Assembly: GCA_003283665.1 (NCBI GenBank)
Contig: QBWF01000017.1
Coordinates: 1 to 14,933, forward strand
DNA: 14,933 bases
Direction of reading: 5' to 3'
Origin: Prochlorococcus sp. AG-315-I14
GTDB taxonomy: Bacteria > Cyanobacteriota > Cyanobacteriia > PCC-6307 > Cyanobiaceae
A program made the translations under genes and the position numbers. Positions 1 through 7,072 of the stretch are shown here, one piece after another. How positions within the stretch are numbered: position 1 is the first letter of the stretch; each line of letters opens with the position of its first letter. The notes beneath the pieces are model-generated. The model searched no databases and was not told the origin of the DNA. It worked only from the letters and a program-made list of their open reading frames with translations.

Positions 1-930
1 ATTATTCAGTCACCATTAGCAGGTATCAGCGATCAAATATTTAGAAGCTTCGTTCGAAGATGGTCTCCAGACGCATTACTTTTTACAGAGATGGTGAATG
101 CAAAAAGTCTTGAATTAGGGCATGGAGAACAAAAAATAACTGAACTTTCAGAAGAAAATGGTCCCATAGGTGTACAGCTTTTTGATCATCGACCAGATTC
201 AATGGTTGAGGCCGCTTTAAAAGCAGAATCAGCTGGGGCATTTCTTATTGATATCAATATGGGTTGCCCAGTAAAAAAAATCGCAAAGAAAGGGGGCGGA
301 AGTGCTCTATTAAAAGAACCAGAACTTGCACAAGAAATCGTAAAAAAAGTTTCTCAAGCCGTATCAATCCCCGTAACGGTGAAAATAAGATTGGGATGGT
401 GTGAATCCACCAGTAATCCCATAGCCTTTAGTTTGGGTCTCCAAGAAGCAGGAGCACAATTAATAACTGTTCATGGAAGAACTAGAAGACAAGGTTTTTC
501 AGGCAAATCAGACTGGCTAGCTATTTCCAAAATAAAAAAATCAATTGACATTCCCGTTATTGCTAATGGAGATATAAAAAGCTCTCAAGATGCCATTAAA
601 TGTCTTGAAATTACAAACGCCGATGGATTAATGATTGGGAGAGCAAGCATGGGAGCACCATGGCTCGTTGGTCAAATTGTTGAAGAAATTAAATATCAAA
701 AACCTTTTAAAACCATTGATGCAAAAATGAAAATAAATTTATGCCTGGAACATCTTAACCTTCTTCTTTTAAAAAAAGGAGACCACGGGCTTTTAATTGC
801 CAGAAAACACATGAACTGGACATGTAGAGATTTTGCAGGAGCTTCCGTATTGAGGCAAAAATTAGTCAGAGCAAATAATCAAAATGAGGCAATAAAATTA
901 CTGGAAGAAGAACTTTTAAAATTCAATTAA
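1..930 (+). CDS. dus: tRNA-dihydrouridine synthase, DusB/NifR3-like, 5'-truncated by window edge
   Basis: The frame is open from base 1, so the gene begins outside the window; 309 residues are visible and perhaps 10-25 are missing. It is a flavin enzyme (FMN, NADPH) that reduces uridine to dihydrouridine in tRNA D-loops. Visible Dus marks in order are SPLAGISDQIFR at the visible N-terminus (FMN-barrel start), DINMGCPVKKI with the catalytic Cys at visible residue 89, VTVKIRLGW, ITVHGRTRRQG with the conserved His/Arg, IPVIANGDI, and GLMIGRASMGAPWL (phosphate-binding end of the barrel). The helical tRNA-binding C-domain follows. The gene converges on cobI with a 5-bp gap between stop codons. The family is clear; which Dus paralogue (A, B or C) is less certain, with the overall pattern closest to DusB. 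Nothing looks broken. Confidence 0.93.
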   Translation: MIQSPLAGISDQIFRSFVRRWSPDALLFTEMVNAKSLELGHGEQKITELSEENGPIGVQLFDHRPDSMVEAALKAESAGAFLIDINMGCPVKKIAKKGGGSALLKEPELAQEIVKKVSQAVSIPVTVKIRLGWCESTSNPIAFSLGLQEAGAQLITVHGRTRRQGFSGKSDWLAISKIKKSIDIPVIANGDIKSSQDAIKCLEITNADGLMIGRASMGAPWLVGQIVEEIKYQKPFKTIDAKMKINLCLEHLNLLLLKKGDHGLLIARKHMNWTCRDFAGASVLRQKLVRANNQNEAIKLLEEELLKFN

Positions 931-935
931 AAAAG

Positions 936-1664
936 TCAAGGAATTGTTAAAGGCCAGTTTTGACGAACAATTAATAAAGAAAAATATGGCCGATTAGAAA
1001 GTGAAACATCAGATGCCTTCATCATCTTTTCATCGGAAAATCCAACATTTTCGGCAAATATAGAACTCTCCAAAAGATCAAGACTTTCGAGTAATGGTCT
1101 TACCCAGGACCACTTATCCCCTAACTTCAACAACACAATTACCCTTCCAATAGAAACCGCCTCCTCTAAAAGGGTCTTCAAAGAAGAAGCTGATGCTGGC
1201 ACAGGCAAAACAAGCAACTGTTCACTTTGAATTGCAAGTGGCACTCCACTTTTAGCCGCAGCCGCGGAAAAAGAAGTAATCCCTGGAATCAATTCAATTG
1301 CGCATTCAGGAAAATTTCTTTTGAATTCCATAAGCACATATGAGCCTGTTGAAAATAATGAAATATCTCCAAGAGAAAGAAACACAACTCTTTCCCCATT
1401 CTCAACCATCTTCATTAATTCGTTTCCAGCAAAATGCCAGGATTTTTTTAAAGAGATTGAATCAAGAGTCATTGGAAAATATAATGGCAACTTTTTTTTA
1501 TCTTTAGTAATCCACTGAGATACTGTTTTTTCAGCAAGGCTCTCACCACCTTTCTTTGCGATAGGGAAGGCAACAACCGTTGCGTTTTGAATCGCATCGA
1601 CAGCTGCCAAAGTTAAGAGAGAAGGATCACCAGGACCTACCCCAACAACTTTCAATAGATTCAT
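936..1664 (-). CDS. cobI: Precorrin-2 C20-methyltransferase
   Basis: It transfers a methyl group from S-adenosylmethionine to C20 of precorrin-2 (cobalt-factor II in the anaerobic route, where the gene is called cbiL), an early cobalamin (pseudocobalamin) step. The N-terminal VGVGPGDPSLLTLAA is the hallmark SAM-binding loop of tetrapyrrole methylases. GERVVFLSLGDISLFSTGSY and IPGITSFSAAAAKSGVPL are the second and third family motifs. At 242 residues it has normal length. I prefer the ATG at 1664; the frame also opens at a TTG at 1676, which would add four residues. It is the last gene of the aroQ-miaE-cobI minus-strand unit, with 34 bp between the miaE stop and this ATG. A cobalamin riboswitch at the far right of the window controls a metal permease probably serving the same pathway. 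Confidence 0.92.
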   Translation of the reverse strand: MNLLKVVGVGPGDPSLLTLAAVDAIQNATVVAFPIAKKGGESLAEKTVSQWITKDKKKLPLYFPMTLDSISLKKSWHFAGNELMKMVENGERVVFLSLGDISLFSTGSYVLMEFKRNFPECAIELIPGITSFSAAAAKSGVPLAIQSEQLLVLPVPASASSLKTLLEEAVSIGRVIVLLKLGDKWSWVRPLLESLDLLESSIFAENVGFSDEKMMKASDVSLSNRPYFSLLIVRQNWPLTIP

Positions 1665-1698
1665 TTTTCTTTTCAAATTTTATTCAACTCAAACTCAA

Positions 1699-2301
1699 TT
1701 AGCTATGCATTCTTGGCTCATTGTGAAGTTCAACAAGAGCATCAGATTCAATTCTAGCCAATTCTTCTAATCTAGACACAACATTATTCCTCTCAAATCG
1801 TTCATCAGCCAAATTCCAATAAATCGCAAAATGTCTTGCCTCACTTTTTAATAAGTCCTCATACAAGCTACGAATTTCAACATCGGAAGAATGCAAAGCT
1901 AGCAATGTCATTCTTTCATGACTCCTTGCTTCAATTAAACCAGCAACAAGAAAACTATCCAGCATTCTTTCTGGTTCCTTTTTTCGGATATTCTTGGACA
2001 AAATAGATCCATAAGGTGGGGAAGGTAATTGCTTAAGTTTCACTCCTCGTGTTTTTAAAATGGATAATACCCTTTCAAAATGTTCCAGTTCTTCTCTTGC
2101 AAGAGGGCTCAAGACCTCAGACAAACCAGGTTCACTTACGTAGCGAAACATTAATTGAAGAGCTACTCCAGCAGCTTTCCTCTCGCAATGAGCATGATCC
2201 AAAAGTATTTCCCTTGGATGAGAGATTGCTTGTTGAATCCAAGCTTCACTAGTTTTATTAATTAGCCAACGAATCTTCTGTTGGTTTTTAAGGTTTGACA
2301 T
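1699..2301 (-). CDS. miaE: MiaE-type tRNA-(ms2io6A)-hydroxylase, diiron ferritin-like
   Basis: This oxygen-dependent diiron hydroxylase acts on the isopentenyl side chain of the hypermodified adenosine 3' of the anticodon (ms2i6A to ms2io6A). The protein is one four-helix ferritin-like domain of about 200 residues. Iron ligands are visible in each helix: Glu in DHAHCERKAAG, Glu and His in EELEHFERV, Glu in IEARSHERM, and Glu/His in SEARHFAIY. I chose the ATG at 2301; a TTG directly before it (2304) gives the Met-Met reading. Only 4 bp separate this ATG from the aroQ stop, so translational coupling with aroQ is likely. Full length, intact. Confidence 0.9.
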   Translation of the reverse strand: MSNLKNQQKIRWLINKTSEAWIQQAISHPREILLDHAHCERKAAGVALQLMFRYVSEPGLSEVLSPLAREELEHFERVLSILKTRGVKLKQLPSPPYGSILSKNIRKKEPERMLDSFLVAGLIEARSHERMTLLALHSSDVEIRSLYEDLLKSEARHFAIYWNLADERFERNNVVSRLEELARIESDALVELHNEPRMHS

Positions 2302-2305
2302 CAAG

Positions 2306-2758
2306 TTATCCGTGATTTTTTATAGATCGATTTATATGAGCCACCATTCCTTGCAATGCTAGTTGATAACTAATTGATCCAAATCCAAACACTACACCAA
2401 CAGCTCTATCAGCCAGAAATGATTTATGGCGGAATTCTTCTCTTGAATAAATATTGCTTAGATGTAATTCAACATAGGGAATTTCAACTCCTAATAAAGC
2501 ATCTCTAAGAGCAATTGAAGTATGAGTATAAGCTCCAGCATTTATTAATATTCCATCAGTTGAATTAATACAATTATGAATACAATCAATCATTTCACCT
2601 TCTGAATTACTTTGAAAAAATTTGAGTTTCACCTCAAGTTTATTAGCAATCTCTAATAACTCTTTTTCTATATCACTTAAAGTATTAGAGCCATACAAGG
2701 ATGGTTCCCGTTGCCCAACAAGATTCAAATTAGGACCATTAATCAATAAAAGATCCAT
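2306..2758 (-). CDS. aroQ: Type II 3-dehydroquinate dehydratase
   Basis: It catalyses the third step of the shikimate pathway, dehydration of 3-dehydroquinate, as a cytoplasmic dodecamer. Family signatures are complete: [17 protein letters not shown] (residues 7-23) with catalytic Arg17 and Tyr22, [10 protein letters not shown] (52-61), [16 protein letters not shown] (72-87) and VELHLSN (96-102) with the acid/base His99. The length of 150 residues is normal. It is first in the minus-strand aroQ-miaE-cobI unit. Its promoter should lie in 2759-2866, shared back to back with the tRNA-Tyr/tRNA-Thr promoter on the other strand. Confidence 0.95.
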   Translation of the reverse strand: MDLLLINGPNLNLVGQREPSLYGSNTLSDIEKELLEIANKLEVKLKFFQSNSEGEMIDCIHNCINSTDGILINAGAYTHTSIALRDALLGVEIPYVELHLSNIYSREEFRHKSFLADRAVGVVFGFGSISYQLALQGMVAHINRSIKNHG

Positions 2759-2866
2759 ATGCTTTGCAAATTGAAGGTCTTTAGAGATCGTATCTATTCA
2801 AACCTCAAAGGACCAACAAATTCAAAAAAAATGGCACCGTTTACTGGTAATGTCATTTTGTGGATC

Positions 2867-2942
2867 GGGTCGGTGCCCGAGTGGTTAATGGGGGCGGACT
2901 GTAAATCCGCTGGCTCTGCCTACGTTGGTTCAAATCCAACCC

Positions 2943-2948
<6 letters not shown>
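2867..2948 (+). tRNA. tRNA-Tyr (anticodon GTA)
   Basis: Acceptor arm GGGTCGG pairs with CCGGCCC (one G-T pair) and is followed by discriminator A. The anticodon stem GCGGA/TCCGC encloses a loop with GTA. A long variable arm makes it a class II tRNA of 82 nt, as expected for Tyr. Bases CC follow the discriminator, so CCA is not fully encoded. It sits 11 bp before tRNA-Thr and is probably co-transcribed with it. Its last bases GGCCCACC are found again in front of the second tRNA-Thr at 9911. Confidence 0.95.
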
Positions 2949-3075
<127 letters not shown>

Positions 3076-3086
3076 CGCAAATCTTT

Positions 3087-3126
3087 AAAAGTGGACGTCC
3101 ATTTTTGGGTCCACTTTTCTTGTTTT
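3087..3126 (+). terminator. Rho-independent terminator behind the tRNA pair
   Basis: A perfect 10-bp stem (AAAAGTGGAC at 3087-3096 with GTCCACTTTT at 3109-3118) and 12-nt loop are followed by CTTGTTTTT. It would end the tRNA-Tyr/tRNA-Thr transcript before the recombinase gene. It lies inside the element's left end, and the right tRNA-Thr copy at 9928 has no equivalent hairpin. Confidence 0.7.
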
Positions 3127-3172
3127 TAGACCATTTTTTCTTGATGCATCTGACCTGATGCAACCTTAAAAA

Positions 3173-4153
3173 ATGGCAACAATTAGAAGAAGCGGAAGTG
3201 GCTGGCAAGCCCTCATTCGGAAGAAGAAATATCAAGGCCAAACATCCAAAACTTTTAGCTCCAAAGCAGCTGCAGAACTGTGGGCAAATGCTGTTGAAAA
3301 GTCTCTAAAAATAACAACAAAACTAGAGCAATTAGCACCGCGAACTTTCAAAGAAGCGATTGATCTGTATATCCAAGGACCACTGCAAGATCACCTCAGC
3401 GGTAGCAACGAGCAATACCCCTTAAAAGTTTTGGCCAACAGCTGGATGGGAGGAATTCTCATAGAGGATCTGTCCATCAGACATTTTGCTCTCTGGCGAG
3501 ATGAACGACTTCTTAAGGTCAAGCCCAACACAGTGATGAGAGATCTAAGGATCCTGCGAGTTCTATTGGATTGGGCCAGAGATGAGCTGGGCTGCCAACT
3601 GAAATCCAATCCAGCCAGGGAGTTAAAAGTCAGAGGAGCCAGTGATGCCAGAGCTCCTTACATTACACCAGCTCAAAAGCAGAAATTATTGATTGCATTA
3701 GCCCAATCCAAGAACCCCAATCACAAGAGACTCACTCAATTGGCTTTATCCACGGGCATGCGCCGATCTGAACTGCTCAGATTGAGGTGGAATGATCTTG
3801 ATTTAGACAACAAACTGGTTCACCTGAGCCGCAAAGATTGTGCCGCCACAGGGATACAAACCAGTCAACGCATAGTCCCTTTATCAGCTCAATCAATTGA
3901 ACTTCTCAAGCGTTACCCAAAGACCACTAACAAAGTGATTGACCTAAGCATTGGAGCCGCACGTCATGGATTTAAGAGAGCAAGGACCATCGCTGGTCTG
4001 CCTAACTTAAGGTTCCATGATCTACGCCACATTGCCATCAGCACAATGTGGGCAGAGGGAATGAATGCCTTGGAGATTTCAGCGGCAAGCGGTCATAAAG
4101 ATTTAAGGATGCTGATGCGATATAGCCACTATCAACTGGGGCATAGGGGGTGA
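3173..4153 (+). CDS. Tyrosine recombinase (phage-type integrase)
   Basis: It is a site-specific DNA recombinase, presumed to insert and excise the surrounding element at tRNA-Thr. The basic N-terminal part (about residues 1-50, including IRRSGSGWQ and IRKKKYQGQ) resembles an arm-binding domain. A core-binding helical domain covers about 55-155, and the catalytic domain about 165-326. Catalytic residues are all visible: Arg197 in STGMRRSELLRL, Lys221 in the beta-hairpin before RIVPLS, HDLRH at 282-286, His308 in ASGHKD, and the nucleophile Tyr317 in RYSHY. The length of 326 residues is normal for a complete enzyme. It is read in the same direction as tRNA-Thr and starts 141 bp after it, the usual arrangement for a tRNA-targeting integrase. 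The ATG at 3173 gives a natural start. Confidence 0.93.
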   Translation: MATIRRSGSGWQALIRKKKYQGQTSKTFSSKAAAELWANAVEKSLKITTKLEQLAPRTFKEAIDLYIQGPLQDHLSGSNEQYPLKVLANSWMGGILIEDLSIRHFALWRDERLLKVKPNTVMRDLRILRVLLDWARDELGCQLKSNPARELKVRGASDARAPYITPAQKQKLLIALAQSKNPNHKRLTQLALSTGMRRSELLRLRWNDLDLDNKLVHLSRKDCAATGIQTSQRIVPLSAQSIELLKRYPKTTNKVIDLSIGAARHGFKRARTIAGLPNLRFHDLRHIAISTMWAEGMNALEISAASGHKDLRMLMRYSHYQLGHRG

Positions 4154-4169
4154 TTAAATCCTCGCCTTA

Positions 4170-4213
4170 TACGTAATTAGGCCAAACACATTTCTGGAAA
4201 AATTCCATAGACA
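4170..4213 (+). repeat. Direct repeat a flanking the 105-residue gene
   Basis: TACGTAATTAGGC (4170-4182) recurs exactly at 4580-4592. Similarity continues with an ACATTT piece and a shared CCATAGACAA near 4204-4213. It lies just after the recombinase stop. It could be a shared promoter or operator, or the trace of a small insertion. Confidence 0.55.
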
Positions 4214-4233
4214 AATTTCGAATAAGCAAGAAG

Positions 4234-4551
4234 ATGCAAGCAACTTATTACATAAGAACTCTCATGTTCCTTGAATCAGAAGAAGAAGATCATGAGATGC
4301 TCGTTAAGGAATTCAGAGGCATGGATAGAGAAGAGTTGAAGGCAACTATTGATTATTGGGAAGATGAAGCGGTGTGGTCACACCAATTACAAATGCTAGA
4401 TATTGTCAAACAGGAGCTAAATCAAAGAGATACAGAAAGGCAAGAGCAAATTGAACTTTTAACAAAATCCCTTTCATCATCATCACGATTTGGAAGGTGG
4501 ATTTCTATGGGAAAGGCAATTATCAGGAAGTTTGTAGAGTTCAAGAATTGA
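4234..4551 (+). CDS. Hypothetical acidic helical protein, 105 aa
   Basis: I do not recognise the family. The protein is rich in Glu and Lys and predicted helical throughout. It has an acidic stretch (residues 14-22), a central amphipathic part that could form a coiled coil (about 45-80), a Ser run, and a basic C-terminal tail (GKAIIRKFVEFKN). There is no signal peptide or convincing membrane segment, so it is probably cytoplasmic. The ATG at 4234 is preceded by a purine-rich AAGAAG. The gene is bracketed by the two TACGTAATTAGGC repeats, so it may have been inserted as a unit behind the recombinase. Confidence 0.6.
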   Translation: MQATYYIRTLMFLESEEEDHEMLVKEFRGMDREELKATIDYWEDEAVWSHQLQMLDIVKQELNQRDTERQEQIELLTKSLSSSSRFGRWISMGKAIIRKFVEFKN

Positions 4552-4579
4552 TCTTTTTCTGTTTTTAGGCTGTGGTGAT

Positions 4580-4632
4580 TACGTAATTAGGCTTTAGACA
4601 TTTTTATTGAAAATTTAATTAGCCATAGACAA
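4580..4632 (+). repeat. Direct repeat b flanking the 105-residue gene
   Basis: This is the second copy of TACGTAATTAGGC (4580-4592), followed by TAGACATTTTT and CCATAGACAA (4623-4632), the same order as in repeat a with a few extra bases. The core includes the 10-bp palindrome ATTACGTAAT at 4578-4587. It lies about 90 bp before the cupin gene. Confidence 0.55.
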
Positions 4633-4678
4633 CTGATTCCATGAGAAGCTAAAAACAAGTTCACTAGATTTTCACCTC

Positions 4679-4954
4679 TTGTCTATATCAGTAACTTCTC
4701 CTTGTCCTGAGACCACTATTGAGGAACTAGGAATTAAAGACTGGCCAATCTGGACTTGCGAAGAAAGCTCTTTTGATTGGACTTATGACGATAAAGAGAC
4801 TTGTTTATTGCTTGAGGGTGAAGTCACAGTTACTCCTGATGGAGGAGAACCTGTGAAGTTTGGTGCAGGTGACTTAATCATTTTCCCAGCTGGCATGGAC
4901 TGTCGTTGGGATGTTCATAAGGCTGTCCGCAAGCATTATCGATTTGGTGATTAA
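4679..4954 (+). CDS. Small cupin-domain protein (DUF861/Cupin_3-like)
   Basis: It is a single small beta-barrel cupin of 91 residues, as in the DUF861 proteins common in marine cyanobacteria. Recognisable parts are WTYDDKETCLLLEGEVTV (residues 29-46, cupin motif 1 region), the PDGGEPVKFGAGDLIIFPAG turn and strand region (53-72), and CRWDVHKAVRKHYRFG (74-89, motif 2 region). Some relatives bind a metal and act on ureidoglycine, but the full metal-ligand set of His residues is not obvious here, so enzyme activity is uncertain. The start is a TTG at 4679: an in-frame stop lies at 4634 and no in-frame ATG occurs between. No clear ribosome site precedes it. Confidence 0.85.
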   Translation: MSISVTSPCPETTIEELGIKDWPIWTCEESSFDWTYDDKETCLLLEGEVTVTPDGGEPVKFGAGDLIIFPAGMDCRWDVHKAVRKHYRFGD

Positions 4955-5011
4955 ATAATTAAAATAAATTTGGATTTAATTCCTATTAGCTAAAAGGTTT
5001 TTATCAATTCA

Positions 5012-5434
5012 ATGAATAAGGAAACTCTTATCAAGCTTTCTACTCCTATATCAATTGTTGTATTAGCTCTAGCAATTTTTAGTACTCGTGGAAGCAAGGA
5101 AATAACAACAAATTTAGGAACTGCACTTGCGAAAGGCAATTCTTGTCCTTTTGGTCATGCATATGTAGGGGAAGGATATTGTAAGCAAGTAATTTGCCAG
5201 TTAGGAGGTAGAAACTCTCCAATCCTTGGAGGAAAAATGTGGAAATGTACTCCTCATTTTGGCGAAGACAGAGGGAACCTTGAACTTGGTCCAAAAGTTC
5301 GTATAGGAAATGATCGTAATTGTCCTAAAGGCGAACCTAAGATTGGCTGGAATAGCACTTGCAATTCACCTTATATAGAGCCACCTAAGAGCGAAAGAGT
5401 TGAAGGCAGGCGTAATTACAAACATGGCTACTAA
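5012..5434 (+). CDS. Hypothetical exported Cys-containing protein, 140 aa
   Basis: Family not recognised. An N-terminal hydrophobic segment (about residues 9-24, ISIVVLALAIF) preceded by lysines acts as signal peptide or membrane anchor. The rest is hydrophilic and Gly/Asn/Pro-rich with six cysteines, in NSCPFGH, YCKQVICQLGG, WKCTPHF, RNCPKGE and TCNSPY, which could form disulfides outside the cytoplasm. NSCPFGHAYVGEGYC and RNCPKGEPKIGWNSTC look like two related Cys-Pro-led half-repeats. The C-terminus is basic. The ATG at 5012 fits the signal-peptide reading. Confidence 0.65.
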   Translation: MNKETLIKLSTPISIVVLALAIFSTRGSKEITTNLGTALAKGNSCPFGHAYVGEGYCKQVICQLGGRNSPILGGKMWKCTPHFGEDRGNLELGPKVRIGNDRNCPKGEPKIGWNSTCNSPYIEPPKSERVEGRRNYKHGY

Positions 5435-5497
5435 TCCTTAGCTTTAAAGAGTAATACTAGTATTGGAAATTCATCAAAGAAGCGACATCATGGGTTT

Positions 5498-5890
5498 ATG
5501 AAGAGCTTCTTACTCCTAGCTCTAACTGCTGGACTTCTCTGGCCTATTTCCGTTGAAGCCTTTTGGAGATTAAGAGAAAATGAGGAGCGTCAATGTCGTT
5601 ATGAAGCATCAAAAGAAAGAAATGAATTCAGTGCTAGAAAAACCTATGATCATTGCAAAAAAAACATTAGGAAACGATTAAGAGAAGCTGATAAATCTAT
5701 GAAGAGAAGAGATAAAGAAGTAGAAATTTATACTAATTATTGCAAATCTATAGAGAGAGAAAACATAAAAGACAGAACTGAGGTTCAAGGAATACTTTTA
5801 GAATTACAAGCTAGAATTTGCTGGGAGGAACTTGAAAAGTTTAATAGTGGAAGAATCAATTCCTTACCTGATCTAGGTCAGTACGACTAA
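5498..5890 (+). CDS. Hypothetical secreted charged helical protein, 130 aa
   Basis: The N-terminus MKSFLLLALTAGLLWPISVEA is a typical cleavable signal peptide ending near residue 21. The same style of leader occurs in the element gene at 9348-9539. The mature part is highly charged (READKSMKRRDKEVE and similar), predicted helical or coiled coil, with cysteines at ERQCRYEA, YDHCKKN, YTNYCKS and RICWEEL that could form disulfides. No family is recognised. Its TAA overlaps the next ATG by one base, so it probably leads a small operon (5498-6209). Confidence 0.68.
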   Translation: MKSFLLLALTAGLLWPISVEAFWRLRENEERQCRYEASKERNEFSARKTYDHCKKNIRKRLREADKSMKRRDKEVEIYTNYCKSIERENIKDRTEVQGILLELQARICWEELEKFNSGRINSLPDLGQYD

Positions 5891-6048
5891 TGAAATATCA
5901 AAAATGTCTAAATATCAAACGTGTCATCTTTTTCCCTTTAATAGTTTATGCAGCTTATATTTTTATCGATAGTTATCTACCTATCTTCATGGCTGGGTTT
6001 GTAATTTGGTTGTTGTATAGCTGGACTGGGAAGAGGAGGTATTGGTGA
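5890..6048 (+). CDS. Small membrane protein, 52 aa
   Basis: The ATG shares a base with the stop codon of the upstream gene. After a basic start (MKYQKCLNIKR) there are two hydrophobic segments, about residues 12-24 (VIFFPLIVYAAYI) and 30-45 (LPIFMAGFVIWLLY), then a basic tail (TGKRRYW). This suggests a two-pass hairpin membrane protein with both ends in the cytoplasm. The family is unknown. Gene reality is supported by tight coupling to both neighbours. Confidence 0.55.
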   Translation: MKYQKCLNIKRVIFFPLIVYAAYIFIDSYLPIFMAGFVIWLLYSWTGKRRYW

Positions 6049-6209
6049 AGATAATCTTTTTGATTGCAATTCTTTGTGGTCTTACTTTCCCGAGTGTTCG
6101 TATAACTCTTGCTGCTTTATTAGAAGGTACATCTGATTATCTATATAATTCAGCGAAGAAGGAAAAGACTTTTATTCCCTATTGGATGAAGAAGGTAAGA
6201 AATGACTAA
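6045..6209 (+). CDS. Small exported or membrane protein, 54 aa, GTG start
   Basis: A GTG start overlaps the upstream TGA by 4 bp and is preceded at a 5-nt spacing by a strong Shine-Dalgarno, AGGAGG (6034-6039), which decides the start. The N-terminal 25 residues (KIIFLIAILCGLTFPSV) are hydrophobic with a signal-peptide look; the rest is polar with a basic C-terminus. The function is unknown. Its stop overlaps the 3' end of a convergent minus-strand mini-gene by 3 bp. Confidence 0.5.
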   Translation: MKIIFLIAILCGLTFPSVRITLAALLEGTSDYLYNSAKKEKTFIPYWMKKVRND

Positions 6210-6358
6210 TCTTCCTTCTTCTTGTCGTAAGCTTTTTGGTAATCCTTCTTGCAGTAATCGAGAACATGCTCAAGGTATTTGTCAGTGTCTTCTTCGCACT
6301 TGGCTCGTTCAAGGATTAAGAACATGATCTCATCTAATATTTCTGATCTACTTTTCAC
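6206..6358 (-). CDS. Hypothetical charged helical mini-protein, 50 aa
   Basis: A minus-strand frame runs from GTG at 6358 to TAG at 6206, with an alternative ATG start at 6325 (39 aa). The product is soluble, helical and charged, with two cysteines (RAKCEED, LDYCKKDYQK) and a Lys/Asp-rich tail. No ribosome site stands out, and it is convergent with the upstream plus-strand gene. It shows the codon choice and residue spread of real small proteins, but I cannot name a family. Confidence 0.4.
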   Translation of the reverse strand: MKSRSEILDEIMFLILERAKCEEDTDKYLEHVLDYCKKDYQKAYDKKKED

Positions 6359-6396
6359 TGAGTTTTAAGAGTTCAATTTCTTTTATTATCTCTTGT

Positions 6397-6558
6397 ATGG
6401 AATCATCTAAGTGGAAACCTACAGAAGAAGAACGGGAAGTGATGGAAGCAGTTTGGATGCAAGTTAAAGGTGCATGTGAGAAATTAAAAGAAGAAACTAA
6501 TGCCAAAGATGAGCACATCAGAAAAATGCTCAAAGAGATGGCTGATCGTTATTACTGA
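6397..6558 (+). CDS. Hypothetical charged helical mini-protein, 53 aa
   Basis: The frame runs from ATG to TGA. It encodes a Glu/Lys-rich, probably fully helical protein: MESSKWKPTEEEREVMEAVW at the start, one Cys at GACEKLKE, and an EMADRYY end. No signal peptide or membrane segment is seen. It is followed after 24 bp by the next small plus-strand gene and may share a transcript with it. The family is unknown. Confidence 0.5.
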   Translation: MESSKWKPTEEEREVMEAVWMQVKGACEKLKEETNAKDEHIRKMLKEMADRYY

Positions 6559-6582
6559 TAAATAATATTGAAAGCATTAACA

Positions 6583-6756
6583 ATGATTTATAAAATCATC
6601 AGGCATGATAAAGAATCTGACGATATTACTCAGCAATCATTTAACAGCTATGACGAGGCATACGATCTATTAGAAGAAATATATTCTGATGTTTGTTGTT
6701 CTGATGCTGATTATGGGGACCGTCCCTATTATGAAATTATTGGGGTAGAAGAATGA
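6583..6756 (+). CDS. Conserved picocyanobacterial mini-protein, 57 aa
   Basis: The reading from ATG at 6583 gives a compact alpha/beta protein: MIYKIIRHDKESDDI (strand), SFNSYDEAYDLLEEIY (helix), then CCSDADYGDRPYYEIIG. The CCSDxDY...YYEI end resembles small hypothetical proteins I recall from Prochlorococcus and marine Synechococcus (memory, not a search). A TTG at 6568 would add five residues. Its TGA overlaps the next ATG by 4 bp (ATGA), so the pair is probably translationally coupled. Function unknown. Confidence 0.6.
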   Translation: MIYKIIRHDKESDDITQQSFNSYDEAYDLLEEIYSDVCCSDADYGDRPYYEIIGVEE

Positions 6757-6893
6757 AACTTATAGAAAAGCACAAGCATCTAATTGCTTGGTATCAAAAG
6801 AAGCTTGGCCTGAGTGATTATGGATTACTTTGGCTTGTTTTTGTCAAAGGAGTATTTGTAGCTTTAATAATAGAAAGGTTGATTGTTCACTAA
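6753..6893 (+). CDS. Single-pass membrane mini-protein, 46 aa
   Basis: This is a 46-residue frame starting at the ATGA overlap with the gene before it. A polar basic N-terminus (MKLIEKHKHLIAWYQKKLGL) is followed by SDYGLLWLVFVKGVFVALII, a single transmembrane helix, and a short tail. Proteins with the pattern LSDYGLLW plus one helix occur in marine picocyanobacteria, as far as I recall. The function is unknown. Confidence 0.55.
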   Translation: MKLIEKHKHLIAWYQKKLGLSDYGLLWLVFVKGVFVALIIERLIVH

Positions 6894-6906
6894 ATATTTG
6901 ATCAAG

Positions 6907-7068
6907 CTAAATATTGATTCCATACTGTCCAGCTATCCCCTCTAAATCATCCATGGAAAGATCAGAGAAATAACTGCGAATACATTGAAAGGCATGAAAG
7001 CTTTCTAGCCTTCCTTGGCCTTTATAGATTTCTCTAGCAATCTTGAGCTCAAGCTGTTCTTTTGTCAT
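6907..7068 (-). CDS. Hypothetical protein, 53 aa
   Basis: The minus-strand frame opens at 7098, but I prefer the ATG at 7068 (MTKEQLELKIAREIYKGQGR), preceded by GAGG and placed 4 bp after the stop of the Cys-rich gene. The product is soluble and mixed helical, with one Cys (FQCIRSYFSDLSMDDLEG). The second half, SDLSMDDLEGIAGQYGI, looks like a helix-turn-helix-sized fold, but this is weak. It is probably co-transcribed with 7073-7354. Function unknown. Confidence 0.5.
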   Translation of the reverse strand: MTKEQLELKIAREIYKGQGRLESFHAFQCIRSYFSDLSMDDLEGIAGQYGINI

Positions 7069-7072
7069 TGAA

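Noticed and set aside
6348..6533. Minus-strand 61-aa hydrophobic-start frame
   Set aside because: It is antisense to the 53-aa charged plus-strand gene at 6397-6558, which has the more gene-like composition.
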